A stretch of 64,000 nt of DNA from Xanthomonas sp. DAR 34887 (GTDB lineage Bacteria > Pseudomonadota > Gammaproteobacteria > Xanthomonadales > Xanthomonadaceae): positions 3,697,001 through 3,761,000 of the forward strand of contig NZ_CP162490.1 of the NCBI RefSeq assembly GCF_041245805.1, in the 5' to 3' direction. The notes under the pieces are model-generated. The model was not told the DNA's origin and searched no databases. It saw only the letters and a program-made list of their open reading frames with translations. This document shows, one piece after another, positions 41,945-53,381 of this stretch (positions within the stretch are counted from its first letter, which is position 1; each line of letters opens with the position of its first letter). Both the position numbers and the translations under genes were made by a program.

Positions 41945-42475
41945 TCAATCGTCGGCCAACCGCGCCCAACGCTCATGGTCGCGCCACACCCCGCCGATGC
42001 GCAGGTAACGCGGCGAATAGCCTTCGTGGCGGAAACCGGCGCGCCGCACCAGCGCGATTGAACGCGTGTTGTCCGGCTGGATGTTGGCCTCCACGCGATG
42101 CAGGCCCAGTTCGGAAAACGCATAGGCCACGCACAGCCGCAATGCGTGGGTCATCAGTCCGCGGCCTTCGCAGCCGGCCATGGCGTGGTAGCCCAGATAG
42201 GCGCTCTGGAAGCAGCCGCCGACGATCTGGCTGAAGGTGAACAGGCCGGCGACCTCGCCGCTGTCGCGCGCGCGCGCCAGCAGCGCGACGTTGCTGCCGT
42301 CCAGGGTCTGCGCGTACCAGGCGTTGAAGCCGGGCACGTCGGTGAACGGATACGTCCACGGATGATGCAGGGCGATGCTGGCGCGGTGCGCCTGGATCAG
42401 CGCCAGGCCATCGCGGCGCCGCACCCGCGCCAGCGCGACGGCGGCGTCCGCGGCCTGGCTCGCGCTCTGGCCCAT
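41945..42475 (-). CDS. GNAT-family acetyltransferase (RimJ/RimL-like)
   Basis: 176 residues. LGYHAMAGCEGRGLMTHALR is the acetyl-CoA binding loop; LGLHRVEANIQPDNTRSIAL, VRRAGFRHEGYSPRYLRIGG and WRDHERWARL match ribosomal-protein N-acetyltransferases of the RimJ type. The Met at 42475 is favoured over one 33 bp upstream, which lies inside the preceding gene. It is separated by four bases from that gene and is convergent with the peptidase. Confidence 0.88.
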   Translation of the reverse strand: MGQSASQAADAAVALARVRRRDGLALIQAHRASIALHHPWTYPFTDVPGFNAWYAQTLDGSNVALLARARDSGEVAGLFTFSQIVGGCFQSAYLGYHAMAGCEGRGLMTHALRLCVAYAFSELGLHRVEANIQPDNTRSIALVRRAGFRHEGYSPRYLRIGGVWRDHERWARLADD

Positions 42476-42479
42476 GCCT

Positions 42480-42893
42480 TCAGCCCGGCAACGCCGCGCC
42501 GGCGCCACGCTGCATGACCTGCGCGTGGCGGTCCTTGAACTCGTCGAAGCTCAGCCCCTGCGCCAGCGCATCGGCGTGCGCGGCATCCTTCAGCGCATCC
42601 GAATACACCAGCCGCACCGGGGTGCCGGCGCGCTCGTGCAGTTCCGCGGCCTGCATGATCAGCGACAGCACCTGCGCGGCGCTCTCGCTCTGCCCGGCGA
42701 TGCGCCCGTCCATGCCCAGCACCCACTCGCCGTCGCGGCGCACGATGCCGGCCAGCAAGGTGCGCTGCTGGTCGCGCAGCTCGGCATGCGGCTCGATCGC
42801 GGTGGCCGCGGCGGCGGCGGCTTCGCTGCGGTGGCGCAGGCGTTCGGCAAGCTTCTTGCGCACGTCGCGGCGCTGCTTGGACTGGATGGACAT
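42480..42893 (-). CDS. Conserved-looking cytoplasmic protein of unknown function (137 aa)
   Basis: I do not recognise a family. The N-terminus is basic and helical (MSIQSKQRRDVRKKLAERLR), followed by an Ala-rich segment. Then comes a possible alpha/beta core, LAGIVRRDGEWVLGMDGRIA, and a helical C-terminus FDEFKDRHAQVM. No signal or membrane segment. It is followed four bases later by the GNAT gene, suggesting co-expression. Confidence 0.65.
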   Translation of the reverse strand: MSIQSKQRRDVRKKLAERLRHRSEAAAAAATAIEPHAELRDQQRTLLAGIVRRDGEWVLGMDGRIAGQSESAAQVLSLIMQAAELHERAGTPVRLVYSDALKDAAHADALAQGLSFDEFKDRHAQVMQRGAGAALPG

Positions 42894-42945
42894 GCGGTTT
42901 CCTCAACGATGACCCGGCGACGATAGCCCAACCGCGGCGCCGGCG

Positions 42946-44196
42946 TCACACCGGATCGGCCGGCTCCAGCTGCGGCACCTGGCTGCCGGGCCGCGGCAGG
43001 CGCTTGCCGCTGCGCCGCTCCCAGCGCCAGAAGCCCCAGCCGATCAGGAAGAACGCGCCCGAGCCCAGCGCCAGGTGCATCGGCCGGCCGCTGAGCAGCG
43101 GCGACAGCACCCCGGCCACCACGGTGTTGAGCATCAGCTGGGTGAAGGCCTGCAGCGACGAGGCCAGCCCGCGCTGGCGCGGGTACATGTCCAGCACCGC
43201 CAGCGCCAGGATCGGGAAGATCAACGCCATGCCGACACCAGCCACGAAGATCGGCAGCACCGCCCACGGCAGCGCGATCTGCGGCGCGATCACGGTGTAG
43301 GCGATGTTGCCGAGCACCGACACGCCGCAGCAGATGAAGCCGATGCGCACCTGCCGCATCGGCCCGATGCGCCCGGCCATGCGCCCGGACAGGAACGAGC
43401 CCAGGGTCATGCCGCCGATGGTGGGAATGAACAGCCAGGCGAAATCGCGCTCGGTCCGGTGCAGCAGGTCGATGATGAACACCGGCGCCGAGGCGATGTA
43501 CAGGAACACGCCGGCGAAGTTGAACGCGCCGGCGGCGGCCAGGCGCTGGAAGCGCGCGTTGAACGCGATGGCGATGTAGTCGCGCAGCAGCGTGCGCGGC
43601 GCCAGCGGCGTGCGCGCCTGCGGCGGATGCGTCTCCGGCATCCAGCGCAGCGTGGCGACCAGCAACAGCAGCGAAAACCCGACCAGGAACCAGAAGATCG
43701 TCGGCCAGCCGGCGCCGGTGGCCAGGATCCAGCCGCCGATGATCGGCGCGATCGCCGGGGCGATGCCGAAGATCATCGACACCTGGCTCATCAGCCGCTG
43801 CGCGTCGTGGCCGTCGTACATGTCGCGGATCACCGCGCGGCCGACGATCATGCCGACGCCGGCGGAAACGCCCTGCAGCGCGCGGAACGTCAGCAAGGTG
43901 GGCAGGTCGCGCGACAGCGCGCAGCCAGCCGAGGCCAGCACGAACACCACCAGCCCGCCGACGATCACCCGCTTGCGGCCCCAGGCGTCGGACAGCGGCC
44001 CGTGCGCCAGGCCCATCAGCGCGTAGGCCAGCAGGTACACGCTCACGGTCTGCTGGATCGCCACCGGATCGGCGCGCAGGCGCTGCGCCAGCTGCGGGAA
44101 CGCCGGGAAGATGGTGTCGATCGAGAACGGACCGAACATCGCCAGCCCGGCCAGCAGCAATGCCAGGCGGCGGGTCGAGATCGTCGGGAGCGTCAT
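42946..44196 (-). CDS. MFS drug exporter, Bcr/CflA family
   Basis: 416 residues, twelve membrane helices. The family words are present: ALLLAGLAMFGPFSIDTIFP, LMGLAHGPLSDAWGRKRVIV (motif A), GVGMIVGRAVIRDMYDG, and GIAPAIAPIIGGWIL (motif C of drug/H+ antiporters). Substrates in the family include bicyclomycin and chloramphenicol; the actual one is unknown. Start MTLPTIST chosen; the frame is open 66 bp upstream. Confidence 0.9.
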   Translation of the reverse strand: MTLPTISTRRLALLLAGLAMFGPFSIDTIFPAFPQLAQRLRADPVAIQQTVSVYLLAYALMGLAHGPLSDAWGRKRVIVGGLVVFVLASAGCALSRDLPTLLTFRALQGVSAGVGMIVGRAVIRDMYDGHDAQRLMSQVSMIFGIAPAIAPIIGGWILATGAGWPTIFWFLVGFSLLLLVATLRWMPETHPPQARTPLAPRTLLRDYIAIAFNARFQRLAAAGAFNFAGVFLYIASAPVFIIDLLHRTERDFAWLFIPTIGGMTLGSFLSGRMAGRIGPMRQVRIGFICCGVSVLGNIAYTVIAPQIALPWAVLPIFVAGVGMALIFPILALAVLDMYPRQRGLASSLQAFTQLMLNTVVAGVLSPLLSGRPMHLALGSGAFFLIGWGFWRWERRSGKRLPRPGSQVPQLEPADPV

Positions 44197-44436
44197 GCGC
44201 AGGATCCTGGAAAGCCGGCCGCACGCAGCCCGGGTGGGCGAACACGCGACGACACCGTCCAAGGGACGGAACGATGGGGAGAGGGAATGCCGCCATGATA
44301 GACCCTTGCCAGTGCCGCGTTAAGCGCCGCGGCCGCGGCCACGCCGCAACGGGGCGCAGGCCCGCATGTTCAGCGAGCCGCGGCAGGCCCGCCGGGCGGG
44401 CCGTGCGGAGGTCGCCGTGGGCGCCGCCGGCCACGC

Positions 44437-44442
44437 TATAAT
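44437..44442 (+). promoter_or_regulatory. -10 box of the gcvP riboswitch transcript
   Basis: TATAAT, placed so that transcription would begin near 44449-44451, directly at the riboswitch. The -35 region (GCCGTG at 17 bp) is poor, so an activator may be needed. Confidence 0.6.
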
Positions 44443-44451
44443 CGCCGGGCA

Positions 44452-44630
44452 GCATGGTGGGAGAAGCGGGGCGACCCGCTGCCGAAGGCGCAAACGCCCG
44501 TAATCGCTCAGGCCCGATACCACCCGCACCAAGACTCTGGAGAGACCGGTCCAACCCGGCGCCGAAGGGGCACGAAGCGCAGCGCAGCCCGCCGCCGCTT
44601 CCAAACTCTCAGGCAAAAGGACAGAGGGGC
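44452..44630 (+). ncRNA. Tandem glycine riboswitch upstream of gcvP
   Basis: Two aptamers. Aptamer 1 (44455-44524) has closing arms GGTGG/CCACC with GCCGAAGGCGCAAAC and ATCGCTCAGGC. Aptamer 2 (44531-44628) has closing arms CTCTG/CAGAG with CGCCGAAGGGGCACGAAG and AAACTCTCAGGCAAAAGGAC. These are the conserved words of the Rfam glycine class. The linker is short, as in other cooperative tandem forms. Hairpins between 44633 and 44690 are candidates for the expression platform. An ON switch for glycine breakdown is expected. Confidence 0.95.
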
Positions 44631-44735
44631 AGTGGGAAGACATGTGGCTTCCCGTCGGTCGTGTCCGCAGCTGCGGCCGACGGCGGCATCCGTGCGTCCT
44701 CCGCCCTTCGTGCCCTCCTCTGCCGGACCACCGCC

Positions 44736-47597
<2,862 letters not shown>

Positions 47598-47624
47598 CGC
47601 CCGCTCGCTGCGCCGTCGACGCCG

Positions 47625-47657
47625 AACCCGGCCGCACACGTCGCGGCCGGGTTTTTT
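47625..47657 (+). terminator. Terminator of gcvP
   Basis: AACCCGGCCGC, a short loop, then GCGGCCGGGTTTTTT. It starts about 28 bp past the gcvP stop. Confidence 0.9.
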
Positions 47658-47806
47658 GTTGCGCGACGCATCGAGTCCGGCATGTCGCTGGACGCCGCGC
47701 AAGCGCGAACGCGCCGAACGCTCACGCGCATCCACCGCGCGTGGCGCTTGCCGAACCTGGAGCGACTGCCCGCACGCCACTCCCATGCGGCGCATGCTGA
47801 TGGACT

Positions 47807-48256
47807 TCAGCGCGGCGGGACGCGCCTGGCTTGGCGCTTGAGCACCATCGGGGGCGCCGCGCCCTGCGCCAACCGGCCCGCGGCGGCTGCCTTGAGCAGC
47901 CGCCGGAAGGTGGGGCATTGCGCATGATGCACGGCAGGACATGCCGCGGCATGGCGCAGTCCCCGGCTCATCAGGCGTAGACGCTTGATGGTCGCGTCGA
48001 TGTCGTCGGCCTTCGCCGACAGCAGCGTTCTGTCCACCTGCAGCGCACCACCTACACCGAGCATGGCCTGGATGTCGTCAAGCGACAGTCCCCCAGCCTG
48101 CCCCAGCGCGATCAGCGCCAACTGCTCGAGCGCGTTCGGCGCGAAATGCCGCCGGCCACCGGCCGCGCGGCTTGCCGAGAGCAGCCCCTTCTTTTCATAG
48201 AACCTCAGCGTGGAGGCGGGCACGCCGGTGCGCCTGGCGACTTCGGCGATATCCAT
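47807..48256 (-). CDS. MerR-family transcriptional regulator
   Basis: 149 residues. N-terminal MerR HTH: MDIAEVARRTGVPASTLRFY then EKKGLLSASR; a dimerising helix follows. The C-terminal CPAVHHAQCPTF (Cys106, His110, His111, Cys114) could bind a metal or sense thiols. It is divergent from DUF2938 and a methyltransferase, and the shared region has a MerR-type 19-bp-spacer promoter with an 18-bp dyad. Ligand unknown. Confidence 0.88.
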   Translation of the reverse strand: MDIAEVARRTGVPASTLRFYEKKGLLSASRAAGGRRHFAPNALEQLALIALGQAGGLSLDDIQAMLGVGGALQVDRTLLSAKADDIDATIKRLRLMSRGLRHAAACPAVHHAQCPTFRRLLKAAAAGRLAQGAAPPMVLKRQARRVPPR

Positions 48257-48266
48257 CGCACACCTC

Positions 48267-48297
48267 TTGACTTGAAGTTGACTTCAACTTCTACCAT
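48267..48297 (+). promoter_or_regulatory. MerR-type promoter with dyad in a 19-bp spacer
   Basis: -35 TTGACT at 48267-48272, 19-bp spacer, -10 TACCAT at 48292-48297. The spacer is filled by the inverted repeat GAAGTTGA-CT-TCAACTTC (48274-48291). Over-long spacers with a central dyad are the hallmark of MerR-activated promoters. It points to the DUF2938 gene. Confidence 0.75.
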
Positions 48298-48338
48298 GCC
48301 ACTGAAGCTCCACTGGATCAATCGGCACAGGAACAGGC

Positions 48339-48830
48339 ATGGCGTGGATGGATGCGGCACGGGTAATGCTGGTCGGGATCGGCGCCACCGCCATCATGGA
48401 TGCGTGGTCGCTGGCCCTCAGGCACGCGGGCGTGCCCACGCTCGACTACGCCTTGGTCGGGCGCTGGGCGGGACACCTGGGTCGCGGCAGGTTCACCCAT
48501 GCCCACATCGGCGACGCTGCGGCGATACCCGGCGAGCGGCCATGGGGCTGGGCGATCCACTATGCCGTCGGCATCGCCTTCGCGGCGCTGATGGTGGCCG
48601 TGCAGGGCCTTGCCTGGTTGCGCGAACCCACCTTGTTGCCTGCCGTGGCCATTGGCATGGCGACCGTGGTGGTGCCTCTGTTGGTCATGCAGCGGGCCAT
48701 GGGCGCGGGATTGGCGGCGTCGAAGACGCCCACGCCATTGCGGAACTGCCTGCGCAGCCTGGCGACACACGCAGTATTCGGGGTGGGATTGTTTCTTTCG
48801 GCCGCGTTGATCGAACTGTTGGGAGCCTGA
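48339..48830 (+). CDS. DUF2938 membrane protein
   Basis: 163 residues, four membrane helices. ARVMLVGIGATAIMDAWSLA, YALVGRWAGHLGRGRFTHAH and ERPWGWAIHYAVGIAFAALM are the DUF2938 signature. Function unknown. It is first under the MerR-type promoter and one base before the methyltransferase start, so the two are an operon probably induced by the MerR ligand. Confidence 0.85.
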   Translation: MAWMDAARVMLVGIGATAIMDAWSLALRHAGVPTLDYALVGRWAGHLGRGRFTHAHIGDAAAIPGERPWGWAIHYAVGIAFAALMVAVQGLAWLREPTLLPAVAIGMATVVVPLLVMQRAMGAGLAASKTPTPLRNCLRSLATHAVFGVGLFLSAALIELLGA

Positions 48831-48831
48831 C

Positions 48832-49620
48832 ATGAACACCGATCGGATCCATTTCCACGATGGGGCGGCCTATGAGCGGTACATGGGAAAGTGGAGCCAG
48901 CTTGCGGGGAGCGCGTTCCTCGACTGGCTTGCATCGGAGCCGGACCAGCGCTGGCTGGACGTCGGCTGTGGCAATGGCGCCTTCACCGAGATGCTGGTGG
49001 AGCGCTGTCGTCCGGCCTCGGTGCAGGGTGTGGACCCTTCCAAGGAGCAGCTTGCCTACGCGCGCATGCGACCCGGGCTTCGCACCGCGCAGTTTCGCCA
49101 GGGAGACGCGATGGCCCTGCCCTACCCCGACAGCACGTTCGATATCGCGATCATGCCCCTGGTGGTGTTCTTCGTTCCCGATCCGGCCAAAGGCATTGCC
49201 GAAATGGGACGTGTGGTGCGCCCCGGCGGGACCGTCGCAGCCTACGCCTGGGACATGCCGGGCGGTGGATTTCCCTATGAAGCGCTGCTGGCGGAAATCC
49301 GCCGGCTTGGCATTGCGGTTCCGGCGCCGCCGAGCCCCGATGCGTCACGGATGGAGGCCATGCGGGAGTTGTGGGCTGGCGCTGGTCTGATTGCGATCGA
49401 CACGCGGGAGATCGACGTGCGCCGTACGTTCGCCGGGTTCGACGACTTCTGGGCGACGGCCCAGGGAGCGCCGAGCGTCGGACCGATCCTGGCGACGATG
49501 GCGAGCGAGAATCTGGCCATTCTCAAGGCACGCCTGCGGGCGCGTCTGCCCGTGGACGTGTCCGGCGGCCTTACCTGCTGCGCCCGCGCCAATGCGGTGA
49601 CAGGGCGTGTTCCGCGCTAG
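48832..49620 (+). CDS. Class I SAM-dependent methyltransferase
   Basis: 262 residues. Motif I LDVGCGNGAFTEML, motif II region VQGVDPSKEQLAYAR, GDAMALPYPDSTFDIAIM and the post-motif MGRVVRPGGTVAAYAWD match the Methyltransf_11 (UbiE/small-molecule) group. The substrate is unknown. Co-transcribed with the DUF2938 gene, so it may methylate or detoxify the compound sensed by the MerR protein. Confidence 0.85.
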   Translation: MNTDRIHFHDGAAYERYMGKWSQLAGSAFLDWLASEPDQRWLDVGCGNGAFTEMLVERCRPASVQGVDPSKEQLAYARMRPGLRTAQFRQGDAMALPYPDSTFDIAIMPLVVFFVPDPAKGIAEMGRVVRPGGTVAAYAWDMPGGGFPYEALLAEIRRLGIAVPAPPSPDASRMEAMRELWAGAGLIAIDTREIDVRRTFAGFDDFWATAQGAPSVGPILATMASENLAILKARLRARLPVDVSGGLTCCARANAVTGRVPR

Positions 49621-49802
49621 CCCCGCTTCGGTGTGGAAGGACGGAGCGTTGGTGCCGGTGGCGCGGCACATGGACAACCGTCTGCGCGTTGTCGGTGTCA
49701 TGCGCCGCCGGCGAGCGGGTCACGCCCAATCCGCGAGCTAGCCGCGTTCCGTCGAATGCGCATGAGGACGACGCACTGGCCTGAACCCTCCTGCCGCGCG
49801 CC

Positions 49803-49840
49803 GAAAACGCCCAGCGCCGCATGCAGCGCTGGCGTTCTTT
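49803..49840 (-). terminator. Terminator of the secreted FG-GAP-like gene
   Basis: On the minus strand, AACGCCAGCGC, a loop, then GCGCTGGGCGTTTTC, a stem with one bulge followed by T residues, 17 bp past the stop codon. Confidence 0.75.
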
Positions 49841-49856
49841 GCGAAACGCACCGCGC

Positions 49857-50582
49857 TCAATCGCGCTCGACCCCGGGATCGAAGGCCAGGCCGTCGCCGA
49901 CCTGCGCAAGGCAGCGCAGCGGCTGCTTCGGCAACTGATGCCATCGCGTGCGCAGCGCGTCGTCCTCGATGCTGCCGTCGCTGAGCTTGGCCTTGCCGGT
50001 CAGGTAGTTCACGCTGAGCTCGTGGACTTCGCCACTGCCGCGGTGCATGCCGTGCACGTCGTAGCCGATCAGCTGGAAGCAGCCCTGCCCATAGCGGAAC
50101 CGGAACGTGGTCTCGGCCGTGCTCCAGCTGCCGGCGCTGGCGAACTGGTGCAGGTTCACCGAGAACGCGCCGCGCGCGATGGCGGGTTCGGCGCCGTCGA
50201 GGTAATCCTCCATGTTGGGCGAGTCCGGGCGCGGAATCAGCGTGTGATCCTGCAGCGCCAGCCGGTACCCGTCGCCCTCGGCGAAGGCCACCGCCAGCAT
50301 GCGCGGATTGGTGTCGAAACGGTCCGGGCCGAACCCGCTGTTGTCCAGCACATTGCGCGGATCGGCCATCTTCAGCACCAGCAGCAGGTCTGCGCGGCCA
50401 TCGCCATTCAGATCGCCGCGGCGCTCGAACTCCAGCGTCCAGCCGCCCGGCACGAACGCGGCGGCATCGCGGCCCTGCGCGGGCAATTGCGGATAGGCCA
50501 CCGCAGGCGGATCCAGCGCTTGCGCGGCACCGGCGACGGCCAGCAACAAGGGAAACCAGGGCCAGGCGAACTTGGGCGGCAT
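49857..50582 (-). CDS. Secreted protein with one FG-GAP/VCBS-like calcium motif
   Basis: 241 residues. Signal peptide (PWFPLLLAVAGAAQA, cleaved near 20), then GGWTLEFERRGDLNGDGRAD (a DxNxDGxxD calcium loop) and beta-rich repeats FRYGQGCFQLIGYDVHGM and SVNYLTGKAKLSDG. Similar secreted proteins are common in Xanthomonadaceae but without an assigned role. ATG at 50582 is used; nothing upstream improves the signal peptide. Confidence 0.7.
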   Translation of the reverse strand: MPPKFAWPWFPLLLAVAGAAQALDPPAVAYPQLPAQGRDAAAFVPGGWTLEFERRGDLNGDGRADLLLVLKMADPRNVLDNSGFGPDRFDTNPRMLAVAFAEGDGYRLALQDHTLIPRPDSPNMEDYLDGAEPAIARGAFSVNLHQFASAGSWSTAETTFRFRYGQGCFQLIGYDVHGMHRGSGEVHELSVNYLTGKAKLSDGSIEDDALRTRWHQLPKQPLRCLAQVGDGLAFDPGVERD

Positions 50583-50662
50583 CGCAGGATCGACATGCAG
50601 GAGCGGAACCGCGATGGTGGCACGATTCGCCGGCGTTTCCACGCACCGGTTGCCGCACGCCC

Positions 50663-52138
50663 TCAGCCGGGCGCAGCGACGCCCTGCGGCTGCGCCGCCA
50701 CATCCTGCGCATGCACGCAGCAATTGCGGCCATCGCGCTTGGCGCGGTACAGCGCGGCGTCGGCGTGGTGCAACAGCTCGATCGCCGCCTCGGCGGTGGC
50801 CGGGCAGGTGGCGATGCCGATGCTGACCGTGACCATGCCCAGCGGGCTGGCCGGGTGCGGAATCTGCCGCTGCTCGATCGTCGCCAGCAGCCGCCGCGCG
50901 ATCGCGCAGGCGGCATCGGCTCCGGTATCCGGCAGCACCGCCGCGAATTCCTCGCCGCCGTAGCGCGCCACCGTGGCGGCGTGCGCGGGCAAGGCCTCGG
51001 CCAGTGCGGTGGCCACCTCCACCAGGCAGGCGTCGCCGACCACGTGGCCGTGGCTGTCGTTGAACTGCTTGAAGAAATCGATGTCGATCATCAGCAGCGA
51101 ACAGTCCTGGCCGCCGTCCAGCTCGCGCAGCCGCGCCGCCAGGCCGACCCGGTTGGCGATGCCGGTCAGCGGATCGCGCGCCACCTGCTGCTGCAGGCGG
51201 CGAGTGCTCACCCGGCTCAGCCGCTGGATTTCCAGATGCTCGCTGTGCAGGAACGCCACGTGCGCCCCGTACACCATCACCGCCAGGGTCGCGGCGACCA
51301 TGCCCCAGAAGAAACTCACCCGCGACACGCTGATCGCCAACAGCAGCACCGCCAGCGAGAACACGATCGGCGCGAACGCGGCGATCAGTTCCGCGCTGCG
51401 CACGCTCGGCCGCGCCTGGCGCAGCCAGCGCCCCCGCGGCAGCGACGCGACCAACACCAACGCCACGCTTGGCAGATCGATCAGCAGCCCGCCCCACCAG
51501 GGCAGCCCGTCCAGCTCGATGCGGTTGTACAGCGCCGCCACCGCGCCGTTGATCCACAGGTAGGCGCTGGCGCTGAAATAGAAATGGCGGCGGCTGCAGC
51601 CGCCGGCCCCGAGCAGGCGCAGCGTGGCCATCGACGCGAGCAGCAGATCGATCGCATCGGCATGATTGATGATCAGGCTGACGTCGGGTTCGGAGAAGCC
51701 GTTGCTGGACGACAGCGCCAGGTCGATCAGCACGAACAGCAGGCCGGCGCCGACCAGCGACAGCAGCGCGTCCAATGCGACGATCAGCCGCGGCTGCGAC
51801 CGGTTGAACGAGCGCGCGATCAGGTACAGCGCCGGGATCATCGACGAGCCGGAAAACATCACGCCCAGTTTCTGCAGCGTGGGGCCGTGCAGCGGAAGCA
51901 GCAACGCCAGCAGATTGCAGCCGGTCCACAGCATCTGCGCGCCGACCATGTAGCCCAGCAACCGCCAGGGCATCCGGTCCACCGCCGGCGCGCGCCGCAG
52001 CCGGCGCAGCACGGCCAGCACTGCCATCGCCTGCACCGCCAGGCCGCACCATTGCGCGGCCGGCGTACCGGTGCCGCCGGCGTGCGCGACCAGCGCATGC
52101 GCCAACAACACGCCGATCACGACGATAGGCAAGAACAC
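50663..52138 (-). CDS. Membrane-bound diguanylate cyclase (GGDEF)
   Basis: About 491 residues. Eight or so membrane helices (to residue ~300), a short coiled linker (EHLEIQRLSRVSTRRLQQQV), then a GGDEF domain: DPLTGIANRVGLAARL, LLMIDIDFFKQFNDSHGHVV, and active-site GGEEF. No RxxD inhibitory site is present before GGEEF, so product inhibition is not expected. It makes c-di-GMP. GTG 52138 is chosen for its GGAGA upstream; GTG 52168 would add ten residues. Confidence 0.88.
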   Translation of the reverse strand: MFLPIVVIGVLLAHALVAHAGGTGTPAAQWCGLAVQAMAVLAVLRRLRRAPAVDRMPWRLLGYMVGAQMLWTGCNLLALLLPLHGPTLQKLGVMFSGSSMIPALYLIARSFNRSQPRLIVALDALLSLVGAGLLFVLIDLALSSSNGFSEPDVSLIINHADAIDLLLASMATLRLLGAGGCSRRHFYFSASAYLWINGAVAALYNRIELDGLPWWGGLLIDLPSVALVLVASLPRGRWLRQARPSVRSAELIAAFAPIVFSLAVLLLAISVSRVSFFWGMVAATLAVMVYGAHVAFLHSEHLEIQRLSRVSTRRLQQQVARDPLTGIANRVGLAARLRELDGGQDCSLLMIDIDFFKQFNDSHGHVVGDACLVEVATALAEALPAHAATVARYGGEEFAAVLPDTGADAACAIARRLLATIEQRQIPHPASPLGMVTVSIGIATCPATAEAAIELLHHADAALYRAKRDGRNCCVHAQDVAAQPQGVAAPG

Positions 52139-52680
52139 GTTCGGTCTCCGTCGCACGCCATGCCGCACCGCACCGGCCGCTGCCGCTGCGCCGTCCCCCG
52201 CGCCAGCAACTCTCTGGAGAGGGCGGCGCGCAACGGACTATCGGCCGCGCGGCAGCATCCTGTAGCGCTACGTGCGCGCAGGGTCGCACCAGCGTTCGGC
52301 GCCCGCGGCGCCTCGACGGCCAGCGCCAGAGGTCTGCCCGCGGTCTGCCGCGGGGGACGCGACGCGAGGTGAGCCATACCGGTGCAGGCAATAGACGCCA
52401 CGCGCAGCAGCCACTCCGTGCCCTTTGCAGGGCGAAGGTTCGTTTGCGATGGGGCAACATCGTAGTTTCCGGCAGGGACAGCCCCGCCGTGGCGGTCCGG
52501 CGCAGCGGCGCCCTAATCAATCGTGGGATGGGCGCGGAAGCGGTCCAACACGGCCTTCCCTGCGCCGACGAATGGCGTCGTCGGCCGCTGGAATCGGAAC
52601 CGATGCGGGCGCCGTAAGTCGCCCTGTCTAATTTTTCGCCATGTCTCTTGACAGTCTTGTGGCACCGGGCCGGAACAGGC

Positions 52681-52726
52681 TTATCCACACCCTTATGCAG
52701 AAGTCATCCACACCCCCTGTGGACAA
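52681..52726. other. Cluster of four DnaA-box-like sites
   Basis: TTATCCACA at 52681-52689 (perfect), TTATGCAGA at 52693-52701, TCATCCACA at 52704-52712, and TTGTCCACA on the minus strand at 52718-52726. Starts are 11-14 bp apart. A weaker TTATCCCGA lies at 52860. An A+T-rich tract follows at 52750-52795. No dnaA, dnaN, gidA or rpmH is nearby. Confidence 0.6.
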
Positions 52727-53146
52727 TGTCGCGATTGCCGGCGCAGCGTAAGTTATGGAGCAAGCGATTGAAAAATAAAAGAAATCCCCAGACGCCTATT
52801 GACAAATGCGGATCCATGCCCGGGCCGGCTGCTGTCCCGCAACAAATCCGAGACAAAACTTATCCCGAGGCCTGTCCGCTGCGAGTACGGTTCCGCTTTT
52901 CTGGCTGAATGCGCGTTGCCCTGCCTGGCGGCGGCCTGCGCAGATCGCCGAGCCGGCGCCGACATGAAACGGACATAGGCGTTGAGTGACGCGCTTGATG
53001 GCTGTCAGGTCATGCGCCTCGGCTGCCCCTTCTTTCTCGGGACCCATGGTCTCTTTTCAGGTGCTGCCGGAGCAGGCGGACCAGGGTACCGGCGAGGAGC
53101 CTCGTGCCCCCCCACACCTCGCGAGGCGCTTCGCGCCGTACCCTCA

Positions 53147-53330
53147 CCCCAACCCCTCTCCCGGTGGGAGAGGGGCTCGGCTATCCCTTCTCCTATCAGG
53201 AGAAGGTGCCCCGAAGGGGCGGATGAGGGTACGGGCGCAGCCTCATGCACAGAACTCCGTGAGACGCTTTCGCGCCGTACCCTCCACCCCCAACCCCCTC
53301 TCCCGGTTGGAGGGGGGCTAGCCGGCTGTT
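53147..53330. repeat. Two copies of a GC-rich dyad repeat (ACCCTCACCCCAACCCCTCT type)
   Basis: Copy 1 is at about 53149-53240, with stems CTCTCCCGGTGGGAGAGG, CTTCTCCTATCAGGAGAAG and CCCCGAAGGGG. Copy 2, partial, is at about 53271-53325. Each is introduced by CGCTTYGCGCCGTACCCTC. Repeats of this type are scattered through Xanthomonas and other proteobacterial genomes. Confidence 0.7.
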
Positions 53331-53381
53331 CTTCTATCGCCGGGAGATCGCGCGGAACGCGACAAGACGGCAAACGCGTAG

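Larger units (their letters stand above)
52169..53381. other. Gene-free 1.2-kb stretch
   Basis: No convincing coding sequence on either strand. It holds a DnaA-box cluster (52681-52726), an A+T-rich tract at 52750-52795, TTGACA words at 52648 and 52798, and two GC-rich hairpin repeats (53147-53330). The first 450 bp show nothing identifiable. Confidence 0.6.

Noticed and set aside
48339..48830. Minus-strand frames opposite DUF2938
   Set aside because: No start signals or domain features; the plus-strand product fits a known family and sits under a clear promoter.
52681..52800. Possible chromosomal oriC
   Set aside because: DnaA boxes and an A+T-rich tract are present, but none of the usual neighbours (dnaA, dnaN, rpmH, gidA) is near, and the cluster is small. 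Kept only as a DnaA-box cluster.
52648..52908. An 86-codon plus-strand frame across the DnaA-box region
   Set aside because: No ribosome site, composition unlike neighbouring genes, and it would cover the box cluster; treated as chance.
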